Source of the DNA: Gnetum montanum
Taxonomy: Eukaryota > Streptophyta > Gnetopsida > Gnetales > Gnetaceae
Assembly (NCBI GenBank): GCA_015680685.1
Contig: MNCI01004738.1
Coordinates: 273,721-332,657, forward strand
Length of the DNA: 58,937 nucleotides
Reading direction: 5' to 3'
Shown here: piece by piece, positions 12,100-23,254 of the stretch
Layout: every line of letters starts with the position of its first letter
How positions within the stretch are numbered: the stretch's first letter is position 1
Program-made: the position numbers and the translations under genes
The notes under the pieces: model-generated
Database searches by the model: none
Told to the model about the DNA's origin: nothing
Seen by the model: only the letters and a program-made list of their open reading frames with translations

Positions 12100-12838
12100 C
12101 ACATGTGGGATTCTAATAGAGAACCTTGTCTCCTAGTTGAAATTAAAATTTTCATATTTGAAAGTCATGTCATTGCTTGTTGTATGCTTTATGTCTTATG
12201 CACTTTGTTCATCATGAGCGTTATCCTTCAATTCTCATCTAGCACATTCAGTGCTATCAATCTTTCCTTTCATACTACATTAATGTTTAAGTCAAGGTCA
12301 CGTGCAGTTGTGAGTTTACAAAGTTTTCCTTGAATTGGAAGTTTAGGTAACTTTCTATACACTAATTGATAGGGAGAGTAGCTTATAGAAAATTTTCAAG
12401 TTGAGCGATAGCCCCATAGGGCATTGTTAAGTTTGTTATTCTAATCTTTCCTATATCTACTAATGATTCATGTTAGAATTCTAGTAATCTTCCTATTAGT
12501 GACTTCAAGTTAACCATTGCCTTGGAGATGATAAGTTGTGAGTTTATGTTCCATCCCTAAGTGTTGCATTAACTTTCTAAAGGTAGCACCAATAAAATGG
12601 ATTCTATTTTGAAAAAATAGTACCGTAGGTATACCAAATCTATTTACCATGTTGCTAAAAGAATTAAGCTATAGTAGAGGAAGTATAGTTGGTAATGGTC
12701 ATAGCTTCATATCATTTGGTACAATAGTCAATAGCAATAATGATGTAAGAATTTCCATTAGACATGGAAGTGATGAATCCCATGATATTGATTCCCCAAA
12801 GATCAAAAGCTCCAATGGTTGAATTCATTATTGGGGCC
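12100..12838 (-). pseudogene. A4 integrase fragment
   Basis: The minus strand near 12815-12690 reads FDLWGINIMGFITSMSNGN, then YIIIAIDYCTK, matching the Ty3/gypsy integrase core 'WGIDFMGPF...YILVAVDYVSKW' with its first catalytic Asp. Further on (about 12440-12350) ALWGYRST and SPYQLVYRKLPKLPI match the 'ALWAYRTA...SPYQLVYGKACHLPVE' block of Athila/Tat integrases. Stops interrupt the frame. Confidence 0.75.
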
Positions 12839-12879
12839 CTATCATTCTTGTTGTCATTTCTTCATTGTCATTATTAGGG

Positions 12880-13229
12880 CCCTATTATTGGTTTTTTGGA
12901 GCAATTTGGATTTGGTTATAGCCACTATATCCTTCTAGAAAACTGTAGTATCTATGCCCTGCAGTGGTATCCAATGCCTAATTCATAATTGATAATGGAA
13001 ATTATCTTTCAAAGTAGCCATGTTTAATAGCCTAAAATTTCCATTTTTCCTTCTTTGATATAATTACAAGTAAGCTTACCCACTCACTATTTACCATAGA
13101 ATAGATGAAACCAACCTTGACGAACTTTTCTATCTTCTTTTTAAAAACTTGATTTAATTTTGGGTTCAACCTCCTTTGTGGCTCTCTTTTGGGCTTAATA
13201 GTAGAGTCTGTGTAGATATATGCATGCAT
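12880..13229 (-). pseudogene. A4 reverse transcriptase N-terminal fragment
   Basis: The minus strand encodes PKREPQRRLNPKLNQVFKK, then VKVGFIYSMVNSEWVS, and further on GHRYYSFLEGYSGYNQIQIA. These are the fingers and first palm motif of Athila-type RT ('QPQRRLNPxMKEVVKKEV', 'YYCFLDGFSGYNQIxIA'). The rest of RT, RNase H and the start of integrase are missing, and integrase begins about 45 bp further on. This is a deletion derivative. Confidence 0.75.
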
Positions 13230-13899
13230 CTATTCCATCGCATGATTAAGAAAAGACCAATGGCCATTTACTACCTACTTTCAACAAATTCTCTTTTAGT
13301 TCCTTAGTGAGGTGGACATTTATAATTACCAATTTTACATTATTTAAGAATACATATTCTAAGGATTTCAATAATGTTTCTAGAACTTTCAACTCTTTCC
13401 AGTCTGCCTCTAATTCTTTTCTTCTCTCTAAGTTTGAAAGTTAGTATTGGATTTACTCCATTTCATCCATATTATCTATGTATGCACTTGTAAGGATCTA
13501 TGCTAGTTTCATGCATATTGTAGAATTGGAGATATGATTTGTGGTCAACCACTGGGTACCTTCCTATTTTATGATTGTTGTGTATAGATACCTTTGAACT
13601 CTTATAAACTTGTCATACATTTTTCATGCTTGAATGATTATGCTAATGATGGCTCATATCTTTTGTATGTAGTTGCACCCTATATCACTATATGCGATGC
13701 ATGGAACTCTTTGTTTTTTCATCTTGTTGAATTCATTTTCCTTAGAAATTTATAAAAGAGATCTTTGATTCCTATCTTAGCATTAATTATTCTTAGCCAA
13801 GCCCTCCACATGATGATTGAAAAGTCCTCATCACAATGTTTAACATGGATCACCAAGAAATTTGTGGGATCTGATCACCCATTAATAGTATTCATAATT

Positions 13900-14060
13900 T
13901 CCTCTATCAATCCCAACATGAAAGTAATGGCTTGATCTACAAGCTCTAACCCGATATTACATTTCTTAAGTAGAGGTAGGTTTGATGTCTTATATATTTT
14001 TTGGGAAATCAAATTTACATCAGAACATTAGTCTAATAGAGCCTTCTATGGATCATTTCC
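13900..14060 (-). pseudogene. A4 aspartic protease remnant
   Basis: The minus strand reads KALLD, a stop codon, CSDVNLISQKIYKT, resembling the retroviral-type protease 'ALxDSGSxVNLIS'. The active-site triplet after Asp is destroyed (stop then Cys in place of Ser/Thr-Gly). It lies between the gag zinc knuckle and the RT piece, the normal order. Confidence 0.55.
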
Positions 14061-15048
14061 TATAGTCTATCAATAGATCAAACAAATTCTAGAATTAATT
14101 CTTTTACTATGAAGGTGTCCTACCTTTATCCAATCTATCATGGCATGGTCTAACATGATATTTTGAATTTTTTTATGTCTTTGATTTGAAGGCAACTCGG
14201 TAGAAATTCCTTGGATAATTTGTAAAGATTCTACAACCATAGATGTCTACAATGATTTGGGTAGATTGTTAGGTTGAAAATGACCTTTTTCAAGGTTTAC
14301 ACTTAGAACCACTTGAATTATCATTCACTTACAAATTCATGACTCTTGTGGCATTCCACTACTGAGGCTATGAGAATATTTCATCTTACATAGATGCTAT
14401 AGGTGGTAGAGGAGTAGATTTATGAGGTACATGATGTTGTCAATGGTGAGAAGTATATGCAAAGGCATATTCAACTCATGGAGTGGCATGTCTATGATAC
14501 TTAGGAGGATAATAATGATGAAAAGAGATGTGAATAATGAAGTCACTTAGTAACACCAGCTATTGAACATAATACCCATAAGGATCTAATAGTTCGTAAG
14601 GATACTGCTACCTTAGTGGTAGCATCTCCAATGGCTATGGGTTATGCCACTACTCATAATAGTTTTGAGGCTAAGGTGCCATTTCACTTAGGTAGTACTC
14701 TTACTAATGGAACTATTTACTATAGTTTCCTTGAGGATATGAAAACCTTTTAGGTGCTTACCTTTTGATGAACTTTGAATTTAAGACATATGTTCCAAAC
14801 TCCTACAAGTGTGACAAAATTGGGCAACAATCCTTCAAATGTTCATATTAGCAAATATCACACCCTCATCATCTGAATCAGAATCTACAACCCCTTCATT
14901 ATTATACCTATATCCTTTTGATGGTACTAGTCCTTTTCTATGTCTTTTCTCCCTCTTTTGTCCTTGTCCTTGGATCTTCCTTCTTCCATTTTCTTCTCCA
15001 TGATCTTTAATGCTATTTATAATCTCTCATTAAGAAAGTCTTATATCT

Positions 15049-16011
15049 TCTTGGAGTAGGTTTACTCCACTAATTAATCACCTTCAAATACTAAATCCAA
15101 ATATTATGCAAAGATAAAATCTATTTTCAAGAAAACAAGAAAACTAGCTATTTTCAATTAACTAATTAGAATATTATAACAGGGTTCTCAAAACCCACAA
15201 CATCTAACACCTTTCTTACTAAAATGATATTGTAAATCATGAAGTATACAACTATACAATGATTGTTCTTAATGTAAGACACAACTAATAGAGAATCTCT
15301 TCCATAACCAAAAACTAAGATTTTGACTCACTAGTAAGACAAAAGGGAATAGACCACATAGACCAACACACCACAAGTTGATCTTGGAGCTTCAATTACC
15401 AATTGCACTCATCCAATATGCTCACACACCCTCTCTTACTCAAATCTTCATAGTCATGAGCTCTCTTTCTTATTCATGGTATCAATAATGGTGAAGAACA
15501 ATACTATTTACGATAAACCAGAAGATAAGATTCCTAGAAACCTTTTCTTAGCTCAACTTAAGGTTTTTTAAATGTTTTTTATGTCTTCCCATCTTCTCCC
15601 TAACTATTTTCATCCTTTTTACATCTTTTTTCAGCTATTTTCCAAATTAGGACATGTTTTTGGAATTTTTTCTAATCATACAAGTCATCTCTAACCTTTC
15701 CAAGACATCTCCTATGAAAACCCAGCACTCAAGAAATATGTCTTCTATCTTTGGGTGATATCTTCTTCCTGGAAAATATGTCTCCTCCTAGACAAAATGT
15801 CTTACTTAAGACATCTCCTCTCTTGGGGAGATATCTCCCCTAAAACATCTCCTTTGAATATACAATATCTCTTACCAGATCAAGATGTCTTCTAAGAAGA
15901 CTAAGCTCCTGACCAAGACATCTCCTTGATCTCTAAGACATCCCTCCAGAGCCTAAAACCTATAAAACACACATGAAGGAAAAACAAGGGGATCGAAAGA
16001 GGTGTTCCTCA
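15049..16011 (-). repeat. B1 LTR, left copy (3' LTR)
   Basis: It aligns with 17625-18572 over its length: (T)TGGAGTAGG start, CTCCACTAATTAATCACCTT, the array of GACATCT/AGATGTC motifs at 15700-15950, and the GAAAGAGGTGTTCC end. The third copy is at 43167-44098. Confidence 0.8.
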
Positions 16012-16179
16012 TATCACATTTCACTACATCATGAAAATCTCCAATTTAAAATCTCAAGGTACATTATTCCCTCACATCTTGAGAAAAATCTCTAGACAAC
16101 CAATGAACTTTATAAGGTCTCAAATGAGGATTAGTTACTAACACTAATCTAGCAACTATCCTAGAAGAAATAATATTTT

Positions 16180-17545
16180 CTTAGGCTCCCCCATCAATTA
16201 AAACATGAATGAATTCCTCACTAAGCAAACATCTAGCCCTAATTTAGAACAACAATTTTCTATTAGGATGATCTCCTCTATTCACATTCCCCATGAATGC
16301 ATAAGAATTTAATTTAGAAACATCCTCAATTTTTAGGATATTAGGATAACCTCTTTGAAGACCTTGGCTTGATGTCTCCTCCACCTCCATGGTTTTCACA
16401 TCTTTTCCATTAGCTACCTTTTGAAATGAAAATTTCCATTGCTTGTGCCTCCATTCTTCACAATTGAAGCACTGAATTTTTGAAAATTTTCTACCTTGAC
16501 CCTTGCCTGCCTTGCCTTCATTGCCTTTTTCCTTCTTGGATTTTTCCTTCTCATTACCTCTTTCAATCTTCCTATCATGGCTGCCATCCTTATCTTCAAA
16601 TTTGAGCTTGGATCCCTAAAAATTTTTTTACTCATGTTATCGAATCCACTTAATTCTTTTTATTCTTAAATGTCAAATTGTAAGCCTCATCAAGAGTTTG
16701 TAACTCATAAAAAGATAACTCTTGCTAGTACACAATTTTGAGACCTTATAAAAAATTAAAGCCTATTTATAGTCTTCTCAATTTACCTTAGCTTGATGGA
16801 ATAGATCACAAAACTTAATGTATAATTCTTTGACATCCTTGCCATAGTACCTTAGGAATATAAACTTCATAATGGATCTTTACCTTTAATGAGACTATTC
16901 AAATTTTCTTTTTAACCTTTATTTCATCATATCCCAATGTATGATGGATTGACCATTTCTTCTTTCATAATCCTAGGACCTATTTTTCCATCAAGTAGAA
17001 GTCATACCTTCTAATATGGATTCAACAATAGGTACCCTCAAGTTATTCAATACCTCTTCTAATTATAAATGCTTCTCACGTATCTTTAGCTAACTTAAAA
17101 AAGCATTAATGTCATCTACATTGTTAAAATCCTTTAACTCCATGTTCAGAAGTTTGGTAGCATTTTTAAACACTCTAGCAGGCCTTGCCTCATCTTTCTC
17201 ATCAAGCTTTCTTGGAGAAGCAGTGTTTAATACCATTGGAGCCCTCAAATTTCTTATCTAAGGAATAGGATTTCCTCCCATTGGAATCCTTGGCTGATGT
17301 GTTCCTACACTTCCATAGCTAAATCGTCCTTCCTCTTTATATGTTTTATCTCCACTTGGTTGTGAAACTTCTTCATTTGAATGTGCATACTCTTTACCTC
17401 CATGTACCTGGATATGGCTAGGACTAGCATTCCTATCTACCTTTGCATTGATTTCATCTAACCAAGCAACCATCATATAGAAGGTAGACTTGATGCTCTC
17501 CATGTGTCGATTCAGGGCTTACACTTGTTTCTTCTTGGATGCCAT
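16180..17545 (-). pseudogene. B1 gag-protease
   Basis: The frame opens at ATG 17545 (MASKKK), about 60 bp inside the primer site. It contains a coiled N-terminus (HMESIKSTFYMMVAWLDEI), a capsid region (EGMTSTWWKNRS, then FCDLFHQAKVN), a Lys-rich stretch (16635-16480), a zinc-knuckle remnant (CFNCEEWRHKQWKFS, last Cys lost) and a protease piece (FIHVLIDGGA, stop, ENIIS, where family members have D-S/T-GA). Several stops and frameshifts. The same zinc-knuckle to protease sequence is seen in B2 at about 55160-54800. Confidence 0.7.
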
Positions 17546-17600
17546 CTGAAATTGACAAAATCCTCAACCAATTTCCAAGCAATAATCAACATAAATCTAA

Positions 17601-17620
17601 GCTTTATAGCTCTAATACCA
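17601..17620 (-). promoter_or_regulatory. Primer-binding site, initiator-Met tRNA type (B1)
   Basis: The minus strand reads TGGTATTAGAGCTATAAAGC, four bases inside the LTR end. TGGTATCAGAGC is the complement of the 3' end of plant initiator tRNA-Met; here one C-to-T change is present. This sets family B apart from family A, which uses tRNA-Asp. Confidence 0.75.
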
Positions 17621-17624
17621 ATAA

Positions 17625-18572
17625 TGTTGGAGTAGGTTCACTCCACTAATTAATCACCTTCAAATGCTAAAAGTAGATATTATGCAAAGATAAAACCTTT
17701 TTGCTAGAAAACAAGAAAACTAGCTATCCTCAATTAAGTAATTAGAATATTACAATAGGATCCTCAAAACTTACAACATCCAAAACCTTTCACACTCAAA
17801 TGATATTGTAGAGCATGAGGCTCCACAACTATTTAGTGGTTGTTCTTAATGCAAGACATAACCAATAGAGAATCTATTCCACAACCTAGAACTAAGATCT
17901 TAACTCACAAGTAAGACACAAGAGAATAGAACAGATAGACCAACACATCATAAGTTAATCTTAGAGCTATAATCACTAATTACACTCACCTAATGTGCTC
18001 ACATATCCTCTCTTGCTTAGCTCTCCATAGTCACAAGCTCTCTTTCTCACTTATGATATCAAAAATTATGACATACAATAATATTTATGATAAACCAAAA
18101 GATAAGAAACCTAGAAACCCTTCCTTAACTTAAGTTGAGGTTCTTTATATGTTTTCCAAGTTTTCTCACCTTTTCCCCAACTATTTCCATCCTTTTCCAT
18201 CTTGTTTCGATTGTTTCCCAAATTGCAATGGGTGTTTTTGAAAGTTTTCTCAATCGTATAAGTCATCTCTAACCTTGTCAAGACATCTCCTATGAAAACC
18301 CAACTCTTGAGGAAGACGTGTTCTATCTTTGGGAGATATTCCCTTCCTAGGTAAGACATCTTGCCTAAGACATCTCCTTCAAAACATCTCCTCTACTAGC
18401 AAGACATCTCCTCTAAATACAAGATGTCTCCTACCAAATTAAGACGTCTTCTAAGAATACTCAACTCTTGGCCAAGGTGTCTCCTTGACCTCCAAGATAT
18501 CTCTCTAGAGCCCAAAACCTGCAAAACACACACGTAGGAAAGAACAAGGGTATTGGAAGAGGTGTCCCTTCA
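17625..18572 (-). repeat. B1 LTR, right copy (5' LTR)
   Basis: It starts TGTTGGAGTAGG and ends GGTGTCCCTTCA (TG...CA). U3 (the high-coordinate side) carries repeated AAGACATCTCC and its inverse between about 18260 and 18510, followed on the minus strand by a TATA-like CATATAAAGAA (complement near 18134-18146). Confidence 0.8.
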
Positions 18573-20361
18573 CCACTTGTCTATCTTGACCAAAATTTCA
18601 GTAACAGATTCTTGAATGGACAAGGTTTTTCTCTACACAACCTCCTTTAATGATGTTTCCTCCTTTGGGTCATAGAGATAAACATCCTTTTTGTAAATAG
18701 AGGGGTCTTTATTATACTCATTTACACTTTCTCTCTTCTTTAACTCCTTTTCTTCCTTTGTTATCTGGTCAATAAGCCTTTTGGATTTGATGGATCTTTA
18801 TTTTTTATAGTCTTTCTCGAGCATAAACCCCAAGAGTCTCCTTGGTTTTGTTTCTAAGCTCAGCTATGATGTGGTGAAGCTACTCCCACTAAGAAAAATC
18901 ATGACCTAGGCATCAATGTAGCAAAGATTAGTATCTTTCCAATGCTATATCAAGGGATTCATGGTTATCTTATTTTCACCTTTGAATCTATTTCCTCAAG
19001 TTGGGTACCCTAGAGTATGTCTAGTACTTATCATTGAATAACTGTAGCATTGTACTCCATCTACAAATGAATTCCTATTCCAATGAGTAGTACTAACTTT
19101 TAGCCATTTTTATGAGTGTCATAAAGAATAATTTAAGCTTCTACTAGTTATTTCGATGTTTTGTAAGGCATATGCATCATGAAAGACCTATAGATAATGT
19201 TGCAAATCAACATTATATCCTCCTTCAAACTTAGGAATAGTATTCATATCAAGTTGTCTGATTTAGCTATTCCTCTAATGCATGTAAGGTATTTGTAGTA
19301 CCTCACGAATGTTGATCATGCTCCTTGTAGCAAGTAATGATTCATCATAGGCATCTCATTCATCATGGCCATTGTCATAACCATGTCTCCTATGGTGTGG
19401 ACTATTACACCTTTTTTCTTAATGTTGTCGATCTTCCTCTTGCTCTTGTCTACGTTCCCTTCTCCAATCCCTATGATGATGTCTTCTATCATCTCCACCT
19501 TGTCTTCGATCACTTTCCCTTTGATCCCAATCATGGTCTTCCTTGTTAGAGCTAGATGATGAGGATGATGCTAAGGATGAAGAGCTAGGAGATTTGTGCT
19601 AGCTTACTCTCCTTCTCTAGTCCCTTAGGTGTTCTCTTACTTGGTGATTGGGAGACCATGGCCTAGGAATCCCTTTATTTCTTGATCTAGCTCTCCTCAT
19701 GTCATGGTTGCTTACTAAGATTGAATGTAAGCATTGGTGAGTCATGTTATCTTTACTAAAGCAAGGAGGATCTTAACATCAAGCTCTACTTGATGGATAT
19801 TTCATGTCCTCCTTTTCTGACTACAATGTCAATGTAATTGAAACCCTTTTGCCCTTGGAGGCTTCATGGTGAGCCACCATGAGTTTGTCTTTTCAAAGTT
19901 GAATCTTCATTGGTTGATAATCTCTAGAGAGATGATTTGTCACTTGGAACTCTAAGGTTGTTACTTCAAGCCTCAACTTTGTCAATGCTACCATGAACAT
20001 TGATGGAATGGCATGATTAGATGGTAATACAATGTTGTCCTCTAGGTATTTCCATCATAATTGCTCATCCTAGTGAAGGATGAAAGTAAAGTTTAGGTGA
20101 TGTGGATCTAGATGGGTGCATATCATTTTGAGTTATTGAGGCACTTTGTTGAGGTTCTTTCTGGTCCTATCATCGGCAAGTGAAAAAGCATCTCTACAAG
20201 AAGAAGTCATCTCTTAGTTTGTTCTTGTAGTATGCCTAGAATAAAATATTATTATAATTTTTTTCTACTAATAATTCATTATGTTCCTACAACAATCTTT
20301 GTATGATTTAATTATCTAGAACACTTAGTGCACAATAGAAGTTCTTCAACATTGACACTAA

Positions 20362-21200
20362 TGATGCATAGTGTGTCCCCTACACCTAACCATACAGCTC
20401 ACAAGCATGTATGCATGATCCAATTGAACTCCATGGAGCTTTATGCTAATAGTATATAAGATAACTATGCATTAGATTGTTGGTCATTATCTTTCTAATC
20501 ATCACTTGTACTAGCTTAATTCGTAGAGTTAAGTCTGATTGAGGCATAAGATATTATTATTATTATTATTATTATTATTAAGATATTAAAATAATAAAGG
20601 AATTAATGTATTAAAATGCTAAACTTACTAGGAACTTAAAGGTGATCTCAACTATTCTAAGCATATAGCATTAGTTCCCATTTTTCGAATCTATCCTAAG
20701 CCTATATTAGCATTACTATATTACCAATTGTTTATTGTTGGGCATACCAAGTATTCACTATTGAACATACCAAACATTACTATATTATACTCAAAGTGGT
20801 TGTACTCATGCTATTATAGAATAACATATTGAATTGTTAAGCGCTAAAAAGTAAAGTGCATTAGGAGTAAAATGTTGAAAATAAACTAAATGCTAGTCCA
20901 AGTGTTGCAATGGAAGGAATCAATCTCGATTCTATTGTCATTATGTAAAAGTATCCAAGTGCATCATGCATTTGAACAAAACTCCATTCAATTAACTCAA
21001 TCCATACCCTACGAAAATAAATTGTAAGAAATTCATTACTAGAATGACCAAAGGTGTCACAAATGCAAATGGTATGTGCATTTAAATAACCTAAGGACTA
21101 GATGGCGTTGATGCATATGCATCAACATATCATAGGATATGTCAATAAGGTTGTGTCGACGCATGCTTGTTGATGTAACTAACTCATTGACTTTTCATTA
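20362..21200 (-). repeat. A4 LTR (family A, third U3 type)
   Basis: It starts TGATGCATAG after the primer site and ends TTCATTA (family end TCATCA). CTAACCATAC and the TGCATGATCCAATTGAACTC block match the U5 side of A1. The U3 end (21107-21190) holds a perfect 20-bp palindrome (21107-21126) and GTGTCGACGCATGC. An ATT microsatellite (about 20548-20579) has grown inside it. Confidence 0.7.
20548..20579. repeat. (ATT)n microsatellite
   Basis: About ten uninterrupted ATT units inside the A4 LTR. Confidence 0.95.
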
Positions 21201-21424
21201 GTCCCAAACCAAGCCTAAGATGAAGATTTGCAAAATATTCAAGAAGAACAAGAACAAATCCAACAAGGTAAAAAATTCAAATCATGAAGAAAATTTATCA
21301 AGGAAGAACCTAAATATTAAGATTATACAATTGAAACTGAGATGTTTACTTACATCCCCTAAAAACCCCTTGGAACTATCAAACCAATTTCAAAATTCCT
21401 TTAATAGAATTTTTTTAATTTATA

Positions 21425-21485
21425 ACTCTGTGTTGCCTAGTGAAATCAAACCTATGACCTGGGATTACTAAGTCATGACTCTTAC
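21425..21485 (-). mobile_element. tRNA-derived SINE fragment
   Basis: The minus strand contains a B-box-like GGTTTGATTTC preceded by 'AGTCATGACTTAGTAATCCCAG' type sequence and followed by AACACAGAGTTATAAA. The same arrangement occurs in the SINE cluster at 40600-43090. Only the tRNA-like part is seen. Confidence 0.5.
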
Positions 21486-22785
21486 AAAGGAAATTGAAAA
21501 TTGGTTGAGGCACAAAAAGCTTGAAGATCATACTTCGCATTATCCTCTAAAGGAGGGATTGTTAGAAAATAGAAAGCATGTGAAGTCTTCAACATAATAA
21601 TTAATTTTGATAAAACTAATGGTGAAATCTTAGGATGATCTTTTGATAAATTTTCATGAAAAATTATGAAAAAAATGAAGAAAACTTATCATGGAAGATC
21701 AAAAGTCATTCTTATTCAAAAATTAAAATAAGGTATTTGATAGATGGATGTACTTGATAATGGTACCAAATACCCATTAAAAATTCATTTTTAAAAATGT
21801 TTTGGCCAATCCAAGTTTGCTCCCAAATGATGTACAATGACCCTTATCCAATTTTATAAGTAGAAGGCCCTTCCTTTCCTTTGAAACAATGAAAATAATC
21901 TTGGTAAACGAGGAGATGATTGATGAATTTTGGTTTTTGCTCAATGATTTGATGATATTGATGAATCAAACAAACAATATCTACCAACTTCTCTCTCTCT
22001 CTCTCTCTTTCTCTCTTCTTCTAACTAAAGTACCAAATGTACTAATGAAGCATCAAGATTGATGAATAAATAATCCAATTCATTCCTCTAATTTGTTATG
22101 ATGGTTAAAAAATCCTTGTTTGAAGAATTTTCTATTAAGACTCGAAACTCCAATGCTGCCACCTTAATTTCTCAACTCATTGCTATTGCACTTGTTATAA
22201 AACATATATTTTGTGACCAATACAATCTAATTATTCTCCTCATGATAACTCCTAAATAAGGTAAAGGTGATAGCATGTGATCCTCTAGCAACATGATTAA
22301 CAATTATCACAACCTCAATTTAAATCATCATGACCCAAGCAATAATTGCAATCCTACTTACATTTGACTAAAGTCCTCAATTTTTAAAGTTTGTAAATAA
22401 AATTACTATACTCAAGGATCAAAGAACACAATCATAATATAGCAATTCACATTGATGTCTTTGACTCAACACTAAACATTTCATAACAAACATAATGATA
22501 TCTAAGTGAAAGAAATGTGTAAAACACCAAACATTGATTTTTCTCCTTGTCAAAGCTTTAGTAGCTTGCAAATCCAATGTTGCTCTAGGATCATGTCAAG
22601 AAATCTTATAAGTCATACTAAGATAAATGACATACAAATTTTAAATCATGAAAAACAAAATTCAAGTTCAACTTAATAATTTACATCTCTTGTATACATG
22701 GTACATGGAATAATTACACAATTTTATACATAGAACTCAAATACAAGTGTCAAGTTCTATTGAATTTAATGGTTTCCAATTCAAA

Positions 22786-22881
22786 GGAAAACAAGTTTAA
22801 ACAAAATGAATACTTTTTTAGGATTGTTTCTATGGAAAACAAGTTTAAACTAAATGAATACTTTTTTAGGATTGTTTCTAA
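22786..22881. repeat. 48-bp tandem duplication
   Basis: GGAAAACAAGTTTAAAC plus the following 31 bases occur twice head to tail (units start at 22786 and 22834) with one visible A/T difference, so this is a recent local duplication. Confidence 0.9.
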
Positions 22882-23254
22882 CTTGAATTTGCCACTTTTC
22901 TCTTCATTAGATTAGGATTTAAAAACCTTTGCCTTGCAAGATTTGTTGATTGTTTCAAATGGTTCTAGATACTTTCACAAAACATGTGTCAAGTTAGCAT
23001 ATCCCTTGAGATTGAAGCTCACTTGCATGTCACAGTGTCGAGCATTTATAAAGAAACCCAATTTCCCACCATTATCTTTTTACCTAATGTCTACATATCT
23101 CAATATAATAATTCATAACCAGAATACAAGTCACACATCTTTGTTACAAGTAACAATGTCCCACAAGTTACATTATGTATAATACAAGTTGTGACACCTT
23201 ACCTCCAACTTACAAGTCACACATTGGTTAATAACTTCTTTGCTGAAAATAAGT

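Larger units (their letters stand above)
11622..15048 (-). mobile_element. Element A4, distal part: gag C-terminus, protease, RT and integrase remnants (Athila-like)
   Basis: Minus strand, continuing the element whose LTR and proximal gag lie at 18573-21200. Right to left it holds the gag zinc-knuckle region (about 14860-14780), a protease-like piece (about 14060-13900), an RT N-terminus (13229-12880) and integrase (about 12840-12100). The zinc-knuckle tail (YEHLKDCCPILSHL) aligns with the same place in A2 gag (YDHPKGQCPILSHL), which shows that the two sides of B1 belong to one family-A element. About 11640-12080 has no readable domain. The far end is not identified. Confidence 0.7.
15049..18572 (-). 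mobile_element. Element B1: short chromovirus-like element inserted in A4 gag
   Basis: Two similar direct repeats (15049-16011 and 17625-18572) flank a 1.6-kb interior. Read on the minus strand the order is 5' LTR, primer site for initiator-Met tRNA, gag, zinc knuckle, protease, then directly the 3' LTR. RT, RNase H and integrase are absent, so this is an internally deleted or non-autonomous copy of the family whose pol-bearing member is B2. The two A4 flanks (14780-15048 and 18573 onward) carry consecutive parts of one gag, supporting an insertion. A clean 5-bp target duplication was not found, perhaps because the left LTR edge is mutated (TC for TG). Confidence 0.75.
18573..21200 (-). mobile_element. 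Element A4, proximal part: LTR and gag N-terminal half
   Basis: Minus strand. LTR at 21200-20362, a very degenerate tRNA-Asp primer site next to it (GACACTAA at 20354-20361), then a decayed gag. Gag is recognised near 18900-18830 (LRNKTKETLGV, cf. LRNETRETLGM in A2) and near 18620-18580 (ESVTEILVKIDKW, cf. the DEIEVKINKM region of A2). It is interrupted at 18573 by B1 and resumes at 15048. Confidence 0.7.
21201..23250. other. Intergenic sequence without recognisable genes
   Basis: AT-rich sequence. It contains a SINE fragment (21425-21485), a CT-rich run (21990-22018) and a 48-bp tandem duplication (22786-22881). The short frames at 21220 and 22934 show no motif and have the composition of the surrounding DNA. 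Confidence 0.6.

Noticed and set aside
15044-18577. 5-bp target duplication for B1
   Set aside because: TATCT on the left and CCACT on the right do not match; the borders are too eroded to claim one.
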